DNA of 64,000 bases from Hafnia alvei (GTDB taxonomy: Bacteria > Pseudomonadota > Gammaproteobacteria > Enterobacterales > Enterobacteriaceae), in assembly GCF_964063325.1 (NCBI RefSeq), contig NZ_OZ061315.1:2666001-2730000 (forward strand). The letters run 5' to 3'. The notes under the pieces were generated by a model, which saw only the letters and a list, made by a program, of their open reading frames with translations, searched no databases and was not told the origin of the DNA. How positions within the stretch are numbered: position 1 is the first letter of the stretch; each line of letters starts with the position of its first letter. Positions 53,247-62,001 of this stretch are shown here, piece after piece. The translations under genes were made by a program, and so were the position numbers.

Positions 53247-54101
53247 ATGAGCACAGGCAATCCATTTGATTTACGCTTACCGGATGAAATGGCAAAGGTC
53301 GCTGAGCAGGCAGGATTATATAAGGCGACTAAAAAGAAAGAACTCTCATTCTTTCTCGCATTAACCGCCGGCGTATTTATTTCTCTTGCCTTTGTCTCCT
53401 ACATCACTGTGACAATGGGCCCAGCGCCCGCCACGGGGATCACCAAGCTGGCCGGTGGCTTATGCTTTGCATTAGGTCTAATTCTGGTGGTTGTTTGCGG
53501 CGCCGACCTCTTTACGTCTTCGGTTCTTACCGTGATGGCCAAGGCGAGCGGGCTTATCAACTGGCGTCAGTTGATAACCAACTGGATCATTGTTTATGTT
53601 GGCAATTTTGTCGGCGCTATGCTGCTGGTCGCGCTAATCTGGTTCGCAGGACAAGCGATGAATAGCAACGGTCAATGGGGACTCAACGTCTTACAGACCG
53701 CCGATCACAAAATGCACCATACGTTTATTGAAGCCGTATGCCTTGGTATATTGTGTAATCTGATGGTCTGTCTTGCCGTATGGCTCAGTTACTCTGGCCG
53801 GACGCTGGTCGACAAAATTGCTGCCCTGTTATTACCTATCGGCATGTTTGTCGCCAGTGGTTTTGAGCACAGCATTGCCAATATGTTTCTTATTCCTCTG
53901 GCAATCGTCATTCGTAATTTCTCACCTGATTCGTTCTGGCAAACACTGAATACCACACCGGATCAATTTTCTGCTCTAACCGTGAATAATTTTATTACTG
54001 ACAATCTTATCCCCGTCACTATAGGTAATATTATTGGCGGTGGCGTATTAGTGGGCATTACTTACTGGATGATCTATTTACGCCATCCAAAAAATGGATA
54101 A
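53247..54101 (+). CDS. focB: Formate channel FocB
   Basis: 284 residues (E. coli FocB 282), FNT family, six helices. Conserved FNT segments: FISLAFVSYITVTMG, CGADLFTSSVLTVMAKASG, NFVGAMLLVALIWFAG and VASGFEHSIANMFLIP with the pore histidine. Moves formate in or out of the cell. It has its own sigma-54 promoter and RBS AGGAG. Neighbouring hyf makes focB more likely than focA. Confidence 0.92.
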   Translation: MSTGNPFDLRLPDEMAKVAEQAGLYKATKKKELSFFLALTAGVFISLAFVSYITVTMGPAPATGITKLAGGLCFALGLILVVVCGADLFTSSVLTVMAKASGLINWRQLITNWIIVYVGNFVGAMLLVALIWFAGQAMNSNGQWGLNVLQTADHKMHHTFIEAVCLGILCNLMVCLAVWLSYSGRTLVDKIAALLLPIGMFVASGFEHSIANMFLIPLAIVIRNFSPDSFWQTLNTTPDQFSALTVNNFITDNLIPVTIGNIIGGGVLVGITYWMIYLRHPKNG

Positions 54102-54110
54102 TAACATTAT

Positions 54111-54124
54111 CGTCATTAATGACG
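54111..54124. promoter_or_regulatory. CGTCA-N4-TGACG operator candidate
   Basis: CGTCA-TTAA-TGACG, a perfect 14-bp palindrome 10 bp after the focB stop. Second copy of the motif seen upstream of hyfA. Confidence 0.45.
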
Positions 54125-54220
54125 ACATGAAAACTCATTATCATAATGGCGCCTTGCCATTGTGATAAATATAAAAAACGTTACTGCATAATATCGGCAA
54201 GGGTAAGGTTTATTTCTATT

Positions 54221-54234
54221 CGTCAGATTTGACG
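54221..54234. promoter_or_regulatory. CGTCA-N4-TGACG operator candidate
   Basis: CGTCA-GATT-TGACG, extended by T/A to six-base arms, 103 bp before the gene at 54337. Its flank (TATTCGTCA) is close to the copy upstream of hyfA (TTATTCGTCA). Confidence 0.5.
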
Positions 54235-54336
54235 ATTTGAAAATATAATTTTTATCTGCTGTTAAATTGACAATCAACAGCGCTAACCAGATGACAAACC
54301 ATTACCAATAGGTAAAGACAAATAGGTCTATTTAAC

Positions 54337-55044
54337 ATGCTAAAGAAACAGGCTAATCTTATTCAACATGACACAATAGACAGCCTTTCAGCCTGCTTTA
54401 TTGCGTATTTTAAGCATTATGGCAAGCCGAAAAAAGCCTGCTTTTTAGCACATATCCAAACGCTATATCACAGACATACGGGTGTGAATCTTCCTTTAGG
54501 CGAAGGTGAAGGCCATCATCTGGAAATATTATTTAACCAAGCCATCAAAGCATGGCATATCTACCGATACCACACATATGAACACCCCACGAAGAGAAGC
54601 CAGGGACTCCTGAAGGCAGGTCGGGTATTTCGCGTCAATAACTGGAGCCTGCGCGAACTGTATCAGTGGTCGAAGAAGAATAGCTTCGACCTCTTCAACC
54701 ATCTCAATATGCGGGGTGCCAAAAGGCTACAGTGTGTTTATCTCAACGATGAAGAACAGCCCTATTATATTCGCTGGCGCTCTGCCGCAGAAGGCATTCA
54801 TCCTTATGATATTATTGATTTTTCATGGCGTGAAATTTTCACTTATCGCGTTATTCACTCTGCATCGTTGATCGTGCATAACCGCTGTGCGGGCAGGGAG
54901 AATGGTGTCTGCGTCAACGGAAATAACTACCGTTCGATTCGTGATGCCTATCAAAATTTGATGCCGAATAAGTCTTATGGTGCTATTTGCCGTCAACTGC
55001 GTCATGGAAAGACACCCGACGAAGCGTTTGACGACGACGAGTGA
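54337..55044 (+). CDS. Unknown protein next to focB
   Basis: 235 residues, basic, His- and Tyr-rich, no membrane segment or signal. The C-terminal 40 residues (NNYRSIRDAYQNLMPNKSYG, then AICRQLRHGKTPDEAF) resemble the small helix-turn-helix units seen in phage and homing-endonuclease-associated proteins, suggesting nucleic-acid binding. The rest matches nothing I know. Weak ribosome-binding site (AGGTC). It sits behind two CGTCA-N4-TGACG motifs shared with hyf. No sigma-54 promoter was found for it. Confidence 0.65.
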   Translation: MLKKQANLIQHDTIDSLSACFIAYFKHYGKPKKACFLAHIQTLYHRHTGVNLPLGEGEGHHLEILFNQAIKAWHIYRYHTYEHPTKRSQGLLKAGRVFRVNNWSLRELYQWSKKNSFDLFNHLNMRGAKRLQCVYLNDEEQPYYIRWRSAAEGIHPYDIIDFSWREIFTYRVIHSASLIVHNRCAGRENGVCVNGNNYRSIRDAYQNLMPNKSYGAICRQLRHGKTPDEAFDDDE

Positions 55045-55074
55045 AGAGAAAAACGAAAATATTTTCTTTTTTTT

Positions 55075-55102
55075 GCATCCAATCCGTCACCCCGTCCGTA
55101 TA
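55075..55102 (+). promoter_or_regulatory. ECF-type promoter of the fasciclin gene
   Basis: CATCCA (55076-55081), 15-bp spacer, CCGTAT (55097-55102 region). This resembles the CATCC / CG-AT type promoters of SigK-like ECF factors. It is 55 bp before the fasciclin gene. Inference only. Confidence 0.4.
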
Positions 55103-55156
55103 TGAGTATGTGAGGCACAGAGCCTGACTTTTTCCCCTACTCATAAGGAACGCATC

Positions 55157-55741
55157 ATGAATATGTTTACCCGTACCTTACTTTGCTCTTCTCTGCTGGT
55201 GTGTGGCGCTTCTGCATTTGCACAAAACATGTCTGAAGCCTCCATGATGTCTGGTGGTACCACCATGGTCGGCGGCGCAGCGATGTATCCACAAAAAAAT
55301 ATCGTCGAAAATGCGGTGAACTCTAAAGATCACACCACCTTGGTCGCCGCGGTCAAAGCGGCTGGTTTAGTCGATACCCTACAGGGAAAAGGGCCATTCA
55401 CCGTGTTTGCACCAACCAATGAAGCGTTTGCCGCACTGCCCGCTGGCACCGTAGATACCCTACTAAAGCCAGAAAACAAAGCCAAACTGGTTTCTGTTCT
55501 CACATATCATGTGGTCCCCGGCTCTCTGGATATGAAAGCGCTGGAGAAAAAAATCCATCAAGGTAATGGCAAAGCCATGCTTAAAACCGTGAATGGTCAA
55601 GATATCTGGTTATTACAAAACGGCCCGCACAATATTCAGATTAAAGATGCAAACGGCGGTGTTGCTAATATCAGCACATATGACGTTCATCAGAAAAACG
55701 GCGTCATCGATGTCATTGATAAGGTGCTCCTTCCTAAATAA
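55157..55741 (+). CDS. Secreted fasciclin-domain protein
   Basis: 194 residues. Signal peptide to about residue 22 (CGASAFAQ). A Met- and Gly-rich linker is followed by one FAS1 domain (about 48-192) with GPFTVFAPTNEAFAALP and YHVVPG, and the C-terminal NGVIDVIDKVLLP. FAS1 proteins mediate adhesion or matrix contacts. It leads an operon with an ECF sigma factor and anti-sigma. Likely the main target of that sigma factor. Confidence 0.9.
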   Translation: MNMFTRTLLCSSLLVCGASAFAQNMSEASMMSGGTTMVGGAAMYPQKNIVENAVNSKDHTTLVAAVKAAGLVDTLQGKGPFTVFAPTNEAFAALPAGTVDTLLKPENKAKLVSVLTYHVVPGSLDMKALEKKIHQGNGKAMLKTVNGQDIWLLQNGPHNIQIKDANGGVANISTYDVHQKNGVIDVIDKVLLPK

Positions 55742-55799
55742 AGCCGTCTATACTTGCTGCAGGTTATTTCAGTAGATTATTCCTGCACAGGGTAGAACG

Positions 55800-56363
55800 A
55801 TGAATAACGGCGATATTGAGCCTCTAACACGACTAATCCAAGAGGCTGCTCGGGGAAACCGAGCGGCCTTTGAAGATCTTTATCGTCAAACGTCGCCGAG
55901 GCTTTATTCGGTTGCCGTACAAATCCTGCGGAATCCCACATGGGCGCAGGATATTCTGCAAGAAAGTTTTATTACTATCTGGCACAAAGCGGCCACTTAT
56001 CAGCCGGGCCTTAGCAGCCCACAAACTTGGTTGACGCATATCGTCCGTAATCGCGCCATTGATGGCTTACGTAGCGGTAGCGCACGCTATGAAATTCCAA
56101 CCGATGATGAATTCGATACGGTGATAAGTGACAACGGCATTAATGAGGATCCGCTACAGCATATTCAAGACAGCGTGCAAAATTTGCGGCTTAAAGAGTG
56201 CTTAGCGGGGCTGCCTTCCGATCAGCAGCAAACCGTCGTGCTGGCTTATTATCAAGGGCTGTCACATGGCGAAGTCTCCGCCTTTCTCCACCAACCGCTG
56301 GGGACAATTAAAAGCTGGATACGCCGTGGACTGGAACAACTTAAAGGATGCTTAGGCCTATGA
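55800..56363 (+). CDS. ECF sigma factor (SigK-like)
   Basis: 187 residues. Region 2 (about 15-85): FEDLYRQTSPRLYSVAVQIL, then QDILQESFITIWHKAATY. Region 4 (about 128-182): LPSDQQQTVVLAYYQGLSHG with EVSAFLHQPLGTIKSWIRRG. Activates promoters when released from the anti-sigma encoded next. The stop overlaps the next start by ATGA, so the two are co-translated. Confidence 0.92.
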   Translation: MNNGDIEPLTRLIQEAARGNRAAFEDLYRQTSPRLYSVAVQILRNPTWAQDILQESFITIWHKAATYQPGLSSPQTWLTHIVRNRAIDGLRSGSARYEIPTDDEFDTVISDNGINEDPLQHIQDSVQNLRLKECLAGLPSDQQQTVVLAYYQGLSHGEVSAFLHQPLGTIKSWIRRGLEQLKGCLGL

Positions 56364-57043
56364 CTCCGCGTACCGAACATCTCGATAAACTGGCTGGCGA
56401 ATACGTGCTTGGCACGCTTCGCGGTTTGCCACGAGCACGGTTTGAGCGTTGGCTGGAACAGACGCCTGAGCTACAGGTTCATGTACTACGTTGGCAAAAT
56501 GGCCTCGCGCCGCTTGATGACCTCTATTTGCCGATTCAGCCTCCGGCTCACGTTTGGCAAAATATTGTACGTCAGCTAGACGGCGAACGTGACAACGTCA
56601 CAAATATCAAATCTCACTGGCTTAAACGCCATGGTTGGATCGGCGCAGCCGCATTAGCAGCGGCCTGCCTGCTATTAGTGTTACTACCGAGAACATTGGT
56701 GAAACCGTATGCCTCGCCGTCTGAAGTCGCAGTACTTGCCGCACAAGACAATAATATGCGCTGGCAGGTTAGCTTAAACCCAGATAGCCATGCGTTAACG
56801 CTAACGCCACCGCGTGGGTTGAATATTCCGAGCGATCGCAGCCTAGAACTGTGGGCAATACCGAAAGGTGGTAAGCCTATCTCCCTCGGTATTATCAGCA
56901 ATACCGCATTGAGCGCCGTTTCGGCGTTAGGCAAACCGATTATTGATGGCAGCCTACTCGCCATCAGCTTAGAACCGCGCGGCGGTTCTCCAACCGGACA
57001 GCCAACCGGTAAGGTTCTGTTTACAGGCAGTATTCAACTGTAA
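56360..57043 (+). CDS. RskA-type membrane anti-sigma factor
   Basis: 227 residues from ATG 56360 (overlap with the sigma stop). The N-terminal anti-sigma domain (about 1-75) begins HLDKLAGEYVLGTLRGLPRA. One transmembrane helix (about 95-112, IGAAALAAACLLLVLLP). The C-terminal RskA domain lies in the periplasm (ELWAIPKGGKPISLG). Holds the ECF factor inactive at the membrane; probably released by regulated proteolysis. Confidence 0.9.
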   Translation: MTPRTEHLDKLAGEYVLGTLRGLPRARFERWLEQTPELQVHVLRWQNGLAPLDDLYLPIQPPAHVWQNIVRQLDGERDNVTNIKSHWLKRHGWIGAAALAAACLLLVLLPRTLVKPYASPSEVAVLAAQDNNMRWQVSLNPDSHALTLTPPRGLNIPSDRSLELWAIPKGGKPISLGIISNTALSAVSALGKPIIDGSLLAISLEPRGGSPTGQPTGKVLFTGSIQL

Positions 57044-57193
57044 AATAGATATTGTGCTCGGCATGCCTATCGCTTAAGCCTGCACCGTTAGACCAGTCGT
57101 CTAGAAAATACGGCGCAGTGCTTTTTCCACGCCCTGCTTTCGTGCTAAAATCCGCCCCTTAAATTTGTGTTCCACTCAGACTGTGAGAGTCTC

Positions 57194-58297
57194 ATGTCAG
57201 ATAACAGCCAGAAAAAAGTGATCGTCGGGATGTCCGGCGGCGTTGATTCCTCCGTATCCGCCTACCTATTACAACAACAGGGATATCAGGTTGCTGGCCT
57301 GTTCATGAAGAACTGGGAAGAGGACGACAATGAAGAGTACTGCTCAGCGGCGACCGACTTGGCCGATGCTCAGGCAGTCTGCGACAAGTTAGGTATCGAA
57401 CTGCATACTGTTAACTTTGCGGCAGAATATTGGGATAACGTATTTGAGCTGTTTTTAGCCGAATACAAAGCAGGCCGTACGCCTAACCCCGATATCCTGT
57501 GCAACAAAGAGATCAAATTCAAAGCATTCTTAGAGTTTGCCGCTGAAGATTTAGGCGCCGATTTTATTGCGACGGGCCACTACGTGCGCCGCCGCGATAT
57601 CAACGGCACCACGCAGCTGCTGCGCGGCGTTGATACCAACAAAGACCAGAGCTACTTCCTGTACACGCTGAGCCATGAGCAAGTTGCACAGAGCCTGTTC
57701 CCTGTGGGTGAGCTCGAAAAGCCAGAAGTCCGCAAAATTGCCGAACAGTTAGATCTTGCCACCGCAAAGAAAAAAGACTCAACCGGTATTTGCTTTATCG
57801 GCGAGCGCAAATTCCGTGACTTCCTTGGCCGCTATCTACCTGCGCAACCGGGCAAAATCATGACCGTTGACGGTGATGAAATCGGTCAGCATCAAGGTTT
57901 GATGTACCACACGCTCGGACAGCGCAAAGGCCTCGGTATCGGCGGTACCAAAGACGGTGGTGAAGATCCTTGGTATGTAGTTGAAAAAGACCTTAAAAAC
58001 AACGTGTTGTTAGTTGCTCAAGGCCACGACCATCCAAGCCTGTACTCCCATGGTTTGATTGCCCAGCAGCTGCATTGGGTCGACCGCAAAACCGTGCGTG
58101 AACCGTTCCGCTGCGTGGTTAAAACCCGCTATCGTCAGCCGGATATCGCCTGCACCGTTACGCCAATTGATGATGAACGCATTGAGGTTCGCTTCGATGA
58201 GCCTGTTGCAGCGGTCACTCCAGGACAGTCTGCGGTGTTTTATATCGACGAAGTCTGCTTGGGCGGCGGCGTCATCGAACAACGCATCATTGACTAA
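57194..58297 (+). CDS. mnmA: tRNA-specific 2-thiouridylase MnmA
   Basis: 367 residues from ATG 57194; the longer start at 57167 lacks support. PP-loop GMSGGVDSSVSA near the N-terminus. Catalytic cysteines are in NPDILCNKEIKF and STGICFIGERKF. Makes the s2U34 modification in tRNA Lys, Glu and Gln. It follows the inserted hyf block; E. coli order resumes here. Confidence 0.96.
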   Translation: MSDNSQKKVIVGMSGGVDSSVSAYLLQQQGYQVAGLFMKNWEEDDNEEYCSAATDLADAQAVCDKLGIELHTVNFAAEYWDNVFELFLAEYKAGRTPNPDILCNKEIKFKAFLEFAAEDLGADFIATGHYVRRRDINGTTQLLRGVDTNKDQSYFLYTLSHEQVAQSLFPVGELEKPEVRKIAEQLDLATAKKKDSTGICFIGERKFRDFLGRYLPAQPGKIMTVDGDEIGQHQGLMYHTLGQRKGLGIGGTKDGGEDPWYVVEKDLKNNVLLVAQGHDHPSLYSHGLIAQQLHWVDRKTVREPFRCVVKTRYRQPDIACTVTPIDDERIEVRFDEPVAAVTPGQSAVFYIDEVCLGGGVIEQRIID

Positions 58298-58315
58298 GTT
58301 TTCAGCATCTTACTT

Positions 58316-58350
58316 AAGCCGGAGCACATTATTTGTTCTCCGGCTTTCTT
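58316..58350 (+). terminator. mnmA terminator
   Basis: Stem AAGCCGGAG/CTCCGGCTT followed by TCTTATTT. Confidence 0.85.
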
Positions 58351-58455
58351 ATTTACAAAATTCAGACAGTTATAAATAAATCCTTTCTTAAATTACGGTT
58401 GAAAGTCGCGTGCTAGACTGAGAATATTCTGACGAATACTAATCAGAGATAAACG

Positions 58456-59514
58456 ATGAATCCGCTACAGTCGCTCGATGTTCTCTACATAAATGCTTGT
58501 GTCACCTATGCTTCGCTGTCGGTGAGCTATTTTGTGCTTAGCAAACACAACGCATTAAATTCAAATTCATCGTTAAGTCGCCGCATTTTATTTGGCGTGA
58601 TTGCGGGACTGATCTCGTTGTATCTCACACGCAGCAAAATGTACTTCACGCAGGAGGTTTACTACAGCTTCGAAATTGTACCGATGCTGTTAGTCACTTT
58701 CTTTGGTGGCGGTATTGCAGGGATCACCGCATGGCTGGTTAACTTCGCGACCACCGGCGGCTTCGTTCTCGATAATCTGCTACTGGCGGTGATGCTGGTT
58801 CCGGTGCTCATCGCAAGAGTCTGGGAACGCAATACCTTCCGCACCTATCTTAAAACCATCATTTTGATCACGCTTTATCGCATTGTGATTGTGCTGCCGT
58901 TTTTGCATACCAAAAATCACATGCTAGATATTTTGATTTACCAAGCTGTCTCTTTTCTCTGCCTGCTGGTTTGTTACCAAACGCTATCCATCAAGCGCCG
59001 TAGCGTCGATGCCTTCTTTAAAGTGCGCGCGGCGTCTCTGCTTGATCCGATGACCAAAGTACATAATCGGCAAGCGCTTGAGCAACAAATGCAGGCGTTG
59101 TCGAAATCACGTTCCCCGTGCTGTTTAGTAATGATCGACATTGATAACTTTAAATCTGTTAATGATACCTACGGGCATTTGGCGGGCGATCAGGTACTGA
59201 TTGAGGTGGCAGAATTGATTCGTTTGATCACGCGATCAAGCGATTTTGTTGCGCGTTTCGGCGGCGAAGAGTTTGCAATCATCATCCATTATGACGATCT
59301 CAATCGCGCCTACCACATCTGTGAGCGCATTCGGCTAGCCATCAGCAACCGTAAATTTTTCCTCTCCCACGGGCCTAAAATCCATGTGACGGCCTCGTTT
59401 GGTATTAGCCTGTTTGATGGCAAAACCGCAACCTTAGAAGAAGTGCTCAATCGCGCCGATAACGCGCTTTATACGGCGAAGCACAGTGGTAAAAACCGAG
59501 TAGTCATCGAGTAA
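58456..59514 (+). CDS. Membrane diguanylate cyclase
   Basis: 352 residues. The N-terminal 185 residues have about six helices resembling the 5TMR-LYT sensor (TRSKMYFTQEVYYSFEIVPM, FFGGGIAGITAWLVNF). The GGDEF domain (about 190-350) carries an active GGEEF and an I-site RSSD five residues upstream. Makes c-di-GMP in response to an unknown signal. Inserted between mnmA and hflD relative to E. coli. Confidence 0.88.
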   Translation: MNPLQSLDVLYINACVTYASLSVSYFVLSKHNALNSNSSLSRRILFGVIAGLISLYLTRSKMYFTQEVYYSFEIVPMLLVTFFGGGIAGITAWLVNFATTGGFVLDNLLLAVMLVPVLIARVWERNTFRTYLKTIILITLYRIVIVLPFLHTKNHMLDILIYQAVSFLCLLVCYQTLSIKRRSVDAFFKVRAASLLDPMTKVHNRQALEQQMQALSKSRSPCCLVMIDIDNFKSVNDTYGHLAGDQVLIEVAELIRLITRSSDFVARFGGEEFAIIIHYDDLNRAYHICERIRLAISNRKFFLSHGPKIHVTASFGISLFDGKTATLEEVLNRADNALYTAKHSGKNRVVIE

Positions 59515-59683
59515 AGCTTGCTCTAGCGGCGTGGGAATTGAGCAGACGCCAGTTAAATGTCGGTCAGGGACTCGATTGCCTCTGTGTTTAAGCCCTGCTT
59601 TGTGGCATGATCTGCGCTTAAATTTCTACACGAGTTTCTAAAGCCGTGTTAATTTTTCCTTGTCCGCGCATACAGGAGTCTCC

Positions 59684-60310
59684 GTGGCGAAGAACTACTA
59701 TGACATCACCTTGGCATTAGCCGGTATCTGTCAATCAGCCCGACTGGTTCAACAGCTGGCACATGAAGGTCAGTGCGATAACGCAGCAATGAGAACGTCG
59801 CTGAACAGTATTCTTCAAACTAATCCTCCCTCGACGCTAGCCGTATTTGGCGATCATGAGCGCGATCTTAAGTTAGGCCTCGAAACGCTATTAAACGTGT
59901 TGAATGCCAACCGCCAAGGGCCTGGCGCTGAGTTAACGCGTTATTGTCTGAGCCTGATGGTGTTAGAACGCAAGCTCATTGGCAACAATGCAGCCATGCA
60001 AACGCTGTCTGACCGCATCAATGTTCTAGACCGCCAGTTGGCACATTTCGATCTAGAATCTGAAACCATTATTAGCTCACTGGCCTCGATTTACGTTGAC
60101 GTCGTTAGCCCACTGGGGCCGCGCATTCAGGTCACGGGTTCCCCAACCATCCTGCAAAACCCACTGATTCAAGCCAAAGTACGCGCCGCATTGCTAGCGG
60201 GTATTCGCTCTGGGATCTTGTGGCAACAGGTTGGCGGCGGGCGCTTGCAGCTGATGTTCTCACGTAATCGTTTATTCCAGATGGCGCAAAATTTACTCAC
60301 GCATTGTTAA
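59684..60310 (+). CDS. hflD: HflD, high-frequency-lysogenisation protein
   Basis: 208 residues from GTG 59684, which has CAGGAG; the longer frame is not supported. All-helical membrane-peripheral protein: AKNYYDITLALAGICQSARLV at the start and GGGRLQLMFSRNRLFQMAQ at the end match E. coli HflD (213). It lies between mnmA and purB as in E. coli; the partner of lambda CII in lysogeny control. Confidence 0.95.
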   Translation: MAKNYYDITLALAGICQSARLVQQLAHEGQCDNAAMRTSLNSILQTNPPSTLAVFGDHERDLKLGLETLLNVLNANRQGPGAELTRYCLSLMVLERKLIGNNAAMQTLSDRINVLDRQLAHFDLESETIISSLASIYVDVVSPLGPRIQVTGSPTILQNPLIQAKVRAALLAGIRSGILWQQVGGGRLQLMFSRNRLFQMAQNLLTHC

Positions 60311-60445
60311 TTCAAGGCTTAGTAAATTCTAACGACAAGATTTTGTAGGTTTTAAATACAGTTAGCCCAGCGATCGCTCGCTGGAAGATTTACCGATTGG
60401 TTACGTTTTTCTATATCCACCTCAATCCCTCAGGAGTTGCTACCG

Positions 60446-61816
60446 ATGGAATTATCCTCTCTGACCGCTGTGTCACCGATTGACGGCCGCTATGGCGATA
60501 AAGTCACCGCGCTGCGTCCGATTTTCAGTGAATATGGTCTGCTGAAGTTCCGTGTGCAGGTAGAAGTACGTTGGTTGCAGAAATTAGCAGCCTGTGCAGA
60601 AATCCGCGAAGTTCCGGCTTTTGACGCCGACGCAAACGCTTACCTCGACAAAATCGTCGCAGAATTCAGCGAACAAGACGCTCAGCGCATCAAAACCATC
60701 GAGCGCACCACCAATCATGACGTTAAAGCCGTAGAATACTTCCTGAAAGAGAAAGTTGCCGAAGTTCCTGCGCTACACGCTGTATCGGAGTTCATCCATT
60801 TTGCCTGTACGTCTGAGGACATTAATAACCTGTCCCATGCGTTGATGCTGAACACCGCTCGCGAAGAAGTTATCAAGCCACAGTGGCGCAAAATCATCGA
60901 CGCCATCGCAGGTCTATCTCAGGAATATCGCGATATTCCCCTGCTCTCTCGCACCCATGGTCAGCCAGCCACACCATCAACCGTAGGCAAAGAATTTGCC
61001 AACGTGGCTTACCGTATGGAGCGCCAATTCCGCCAGTTAGGTAATGTCGACATTCTCGGCAAAATCAACGGCGCAGTCGGTAACTACAACGCTCACGTGG
61101 TGGCATATCCTGAAGTCGACTGGCATCAGTTTAGCGAAGAGTTCGTTACGTCTCTGGGTATCCAATGGAACCCATACACCACTCAAATTGAACCGCATGA
61201 CTACATTGCAGAACTGTTCGACTGCGTGGCACGTTTCAACACCATTTTGCTCGACTTTGACCGCGACATTTGGGGCTATATTGCACTTAGCCATTTCAAA
61301 CAGAAAACCATCGCGGGTGAAATCGGCTCCTCCACCATGCCGCACAAAGTCAACCCTATCGACTTCGAAAACTCTGAAGGTAATCTGGGTCTCTCCAATG
61401 CGGTACTGGGGCATTTGGCCGCTAAATTGCCAGTTTCACGCTGGCAGCGCGATCTCACTGACTCCACCGTACTGCGTAACTTAGGCGTTGGACTTGGCTA
61501 TGCGTTAATCGCTTATCAGTCCACCCTGAAAGGGATTAGCAAACTGGAAGTAAATCGCGATCATCTTCTGGATGAACTGGATCACAACTGGGAAGTTTTG
61601 GCCGAGCCAATTCAGACCGTGATGCGCCGTTACGGCATTGAAAAGCCGTATGAAAAACTGAAAGAGCTAACGCGTGGTAAGCGTGTTGACGCCGCGGGTA
61701 TGCAGGCATTTATTGATGGACTGGCCCTGCCTGACGACGAGAAAACGCGTCTGAAAGCCATGACGCCGGCCAATTACATTGGTGAAGCCATTACTCTCGT
61801 CGATAAGCTGAAATAA
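60446..61816 (+). CDS. purB: Adenylosuccinate lyase
   Basis: 456 residues from ATG 60446 (RBS CAGGAG), identical in length to E. coli. The fumarase-superfamily signature GSSTMPHKVNP is intact, as are the catalytic-histidine segments SRTHGQPATPST and TSEDINN. Catalyses two steps of purine synthesis. Followed by a terminator. Confidence 0.97.
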   Translation: MELSSLTAVSPIDGRYGDKVTALRPIFSEYGLLKFRVQVEVRWLQKLAACAEIREVPAFDADANAYLDKIVAEFSEQDAQRIKTIERTTNHDVKAVEYFLKEKVAEVPALHAVSEFIHFACTSEDINNLSHALMLNTAREEVIKPQWRKIIDAIAGLSQEYRDIPLLSRTHGQPATPSTVGKEFANVAYRMERQFRQLGNVDILGKINGAVGNYNAHVVAYPEVDWHQFSEEFVTSLGIQWNPYTTQIEPHDYIAELFDCVARFNTILLDFDRDIWGYIALSHFKQKTIAGEIGSSTMPHKVNPIDFENSEGNLGLSNAVLGHLAAKLPVSRWQRDLTDSTVLRNLGVGLGYALIAYQSTLKGISKLEVNRDHLLDELDHNWEVLAEPIQTVMRRYGIEKPYEKLKELTRGKRVDAAGMQAFIDGLALPDDEKTRLKAMTPANYIGEAITLVDKLK

Positions 61817-61834
61817 TTAGCCTTTCCGCTGCAA

Positions 61835-61860
61835 GCTGCCCGCGATTGCGGGCAGTTTTC
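61835..61860 (+). terminator. purB terminator
   Basis: Stem CTGCCCGC/GCGGGCAG, GATT loop, T4. Confidence 0.9.
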
Positions 61861-62001
61861 ATTCAACCTGTTGTATTTTTTGCTTCGTTCTAAACCGCCA
61901 CCACGAAATCACGCATTTTTCCTTCTGCAATCCGAAATCACGGTCTACACTGAGGATCTCATCCGTCTTAATCAATACATATAATCCGGACGTTCAATGC
62001 T

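Noticed and set aside
54125..54336. Sigma-54 promoter for the unknown gene at 54337
   Set aside because: No GG-N10-GC pair with a good context was found; nearby GG motifs have wrong spacing.
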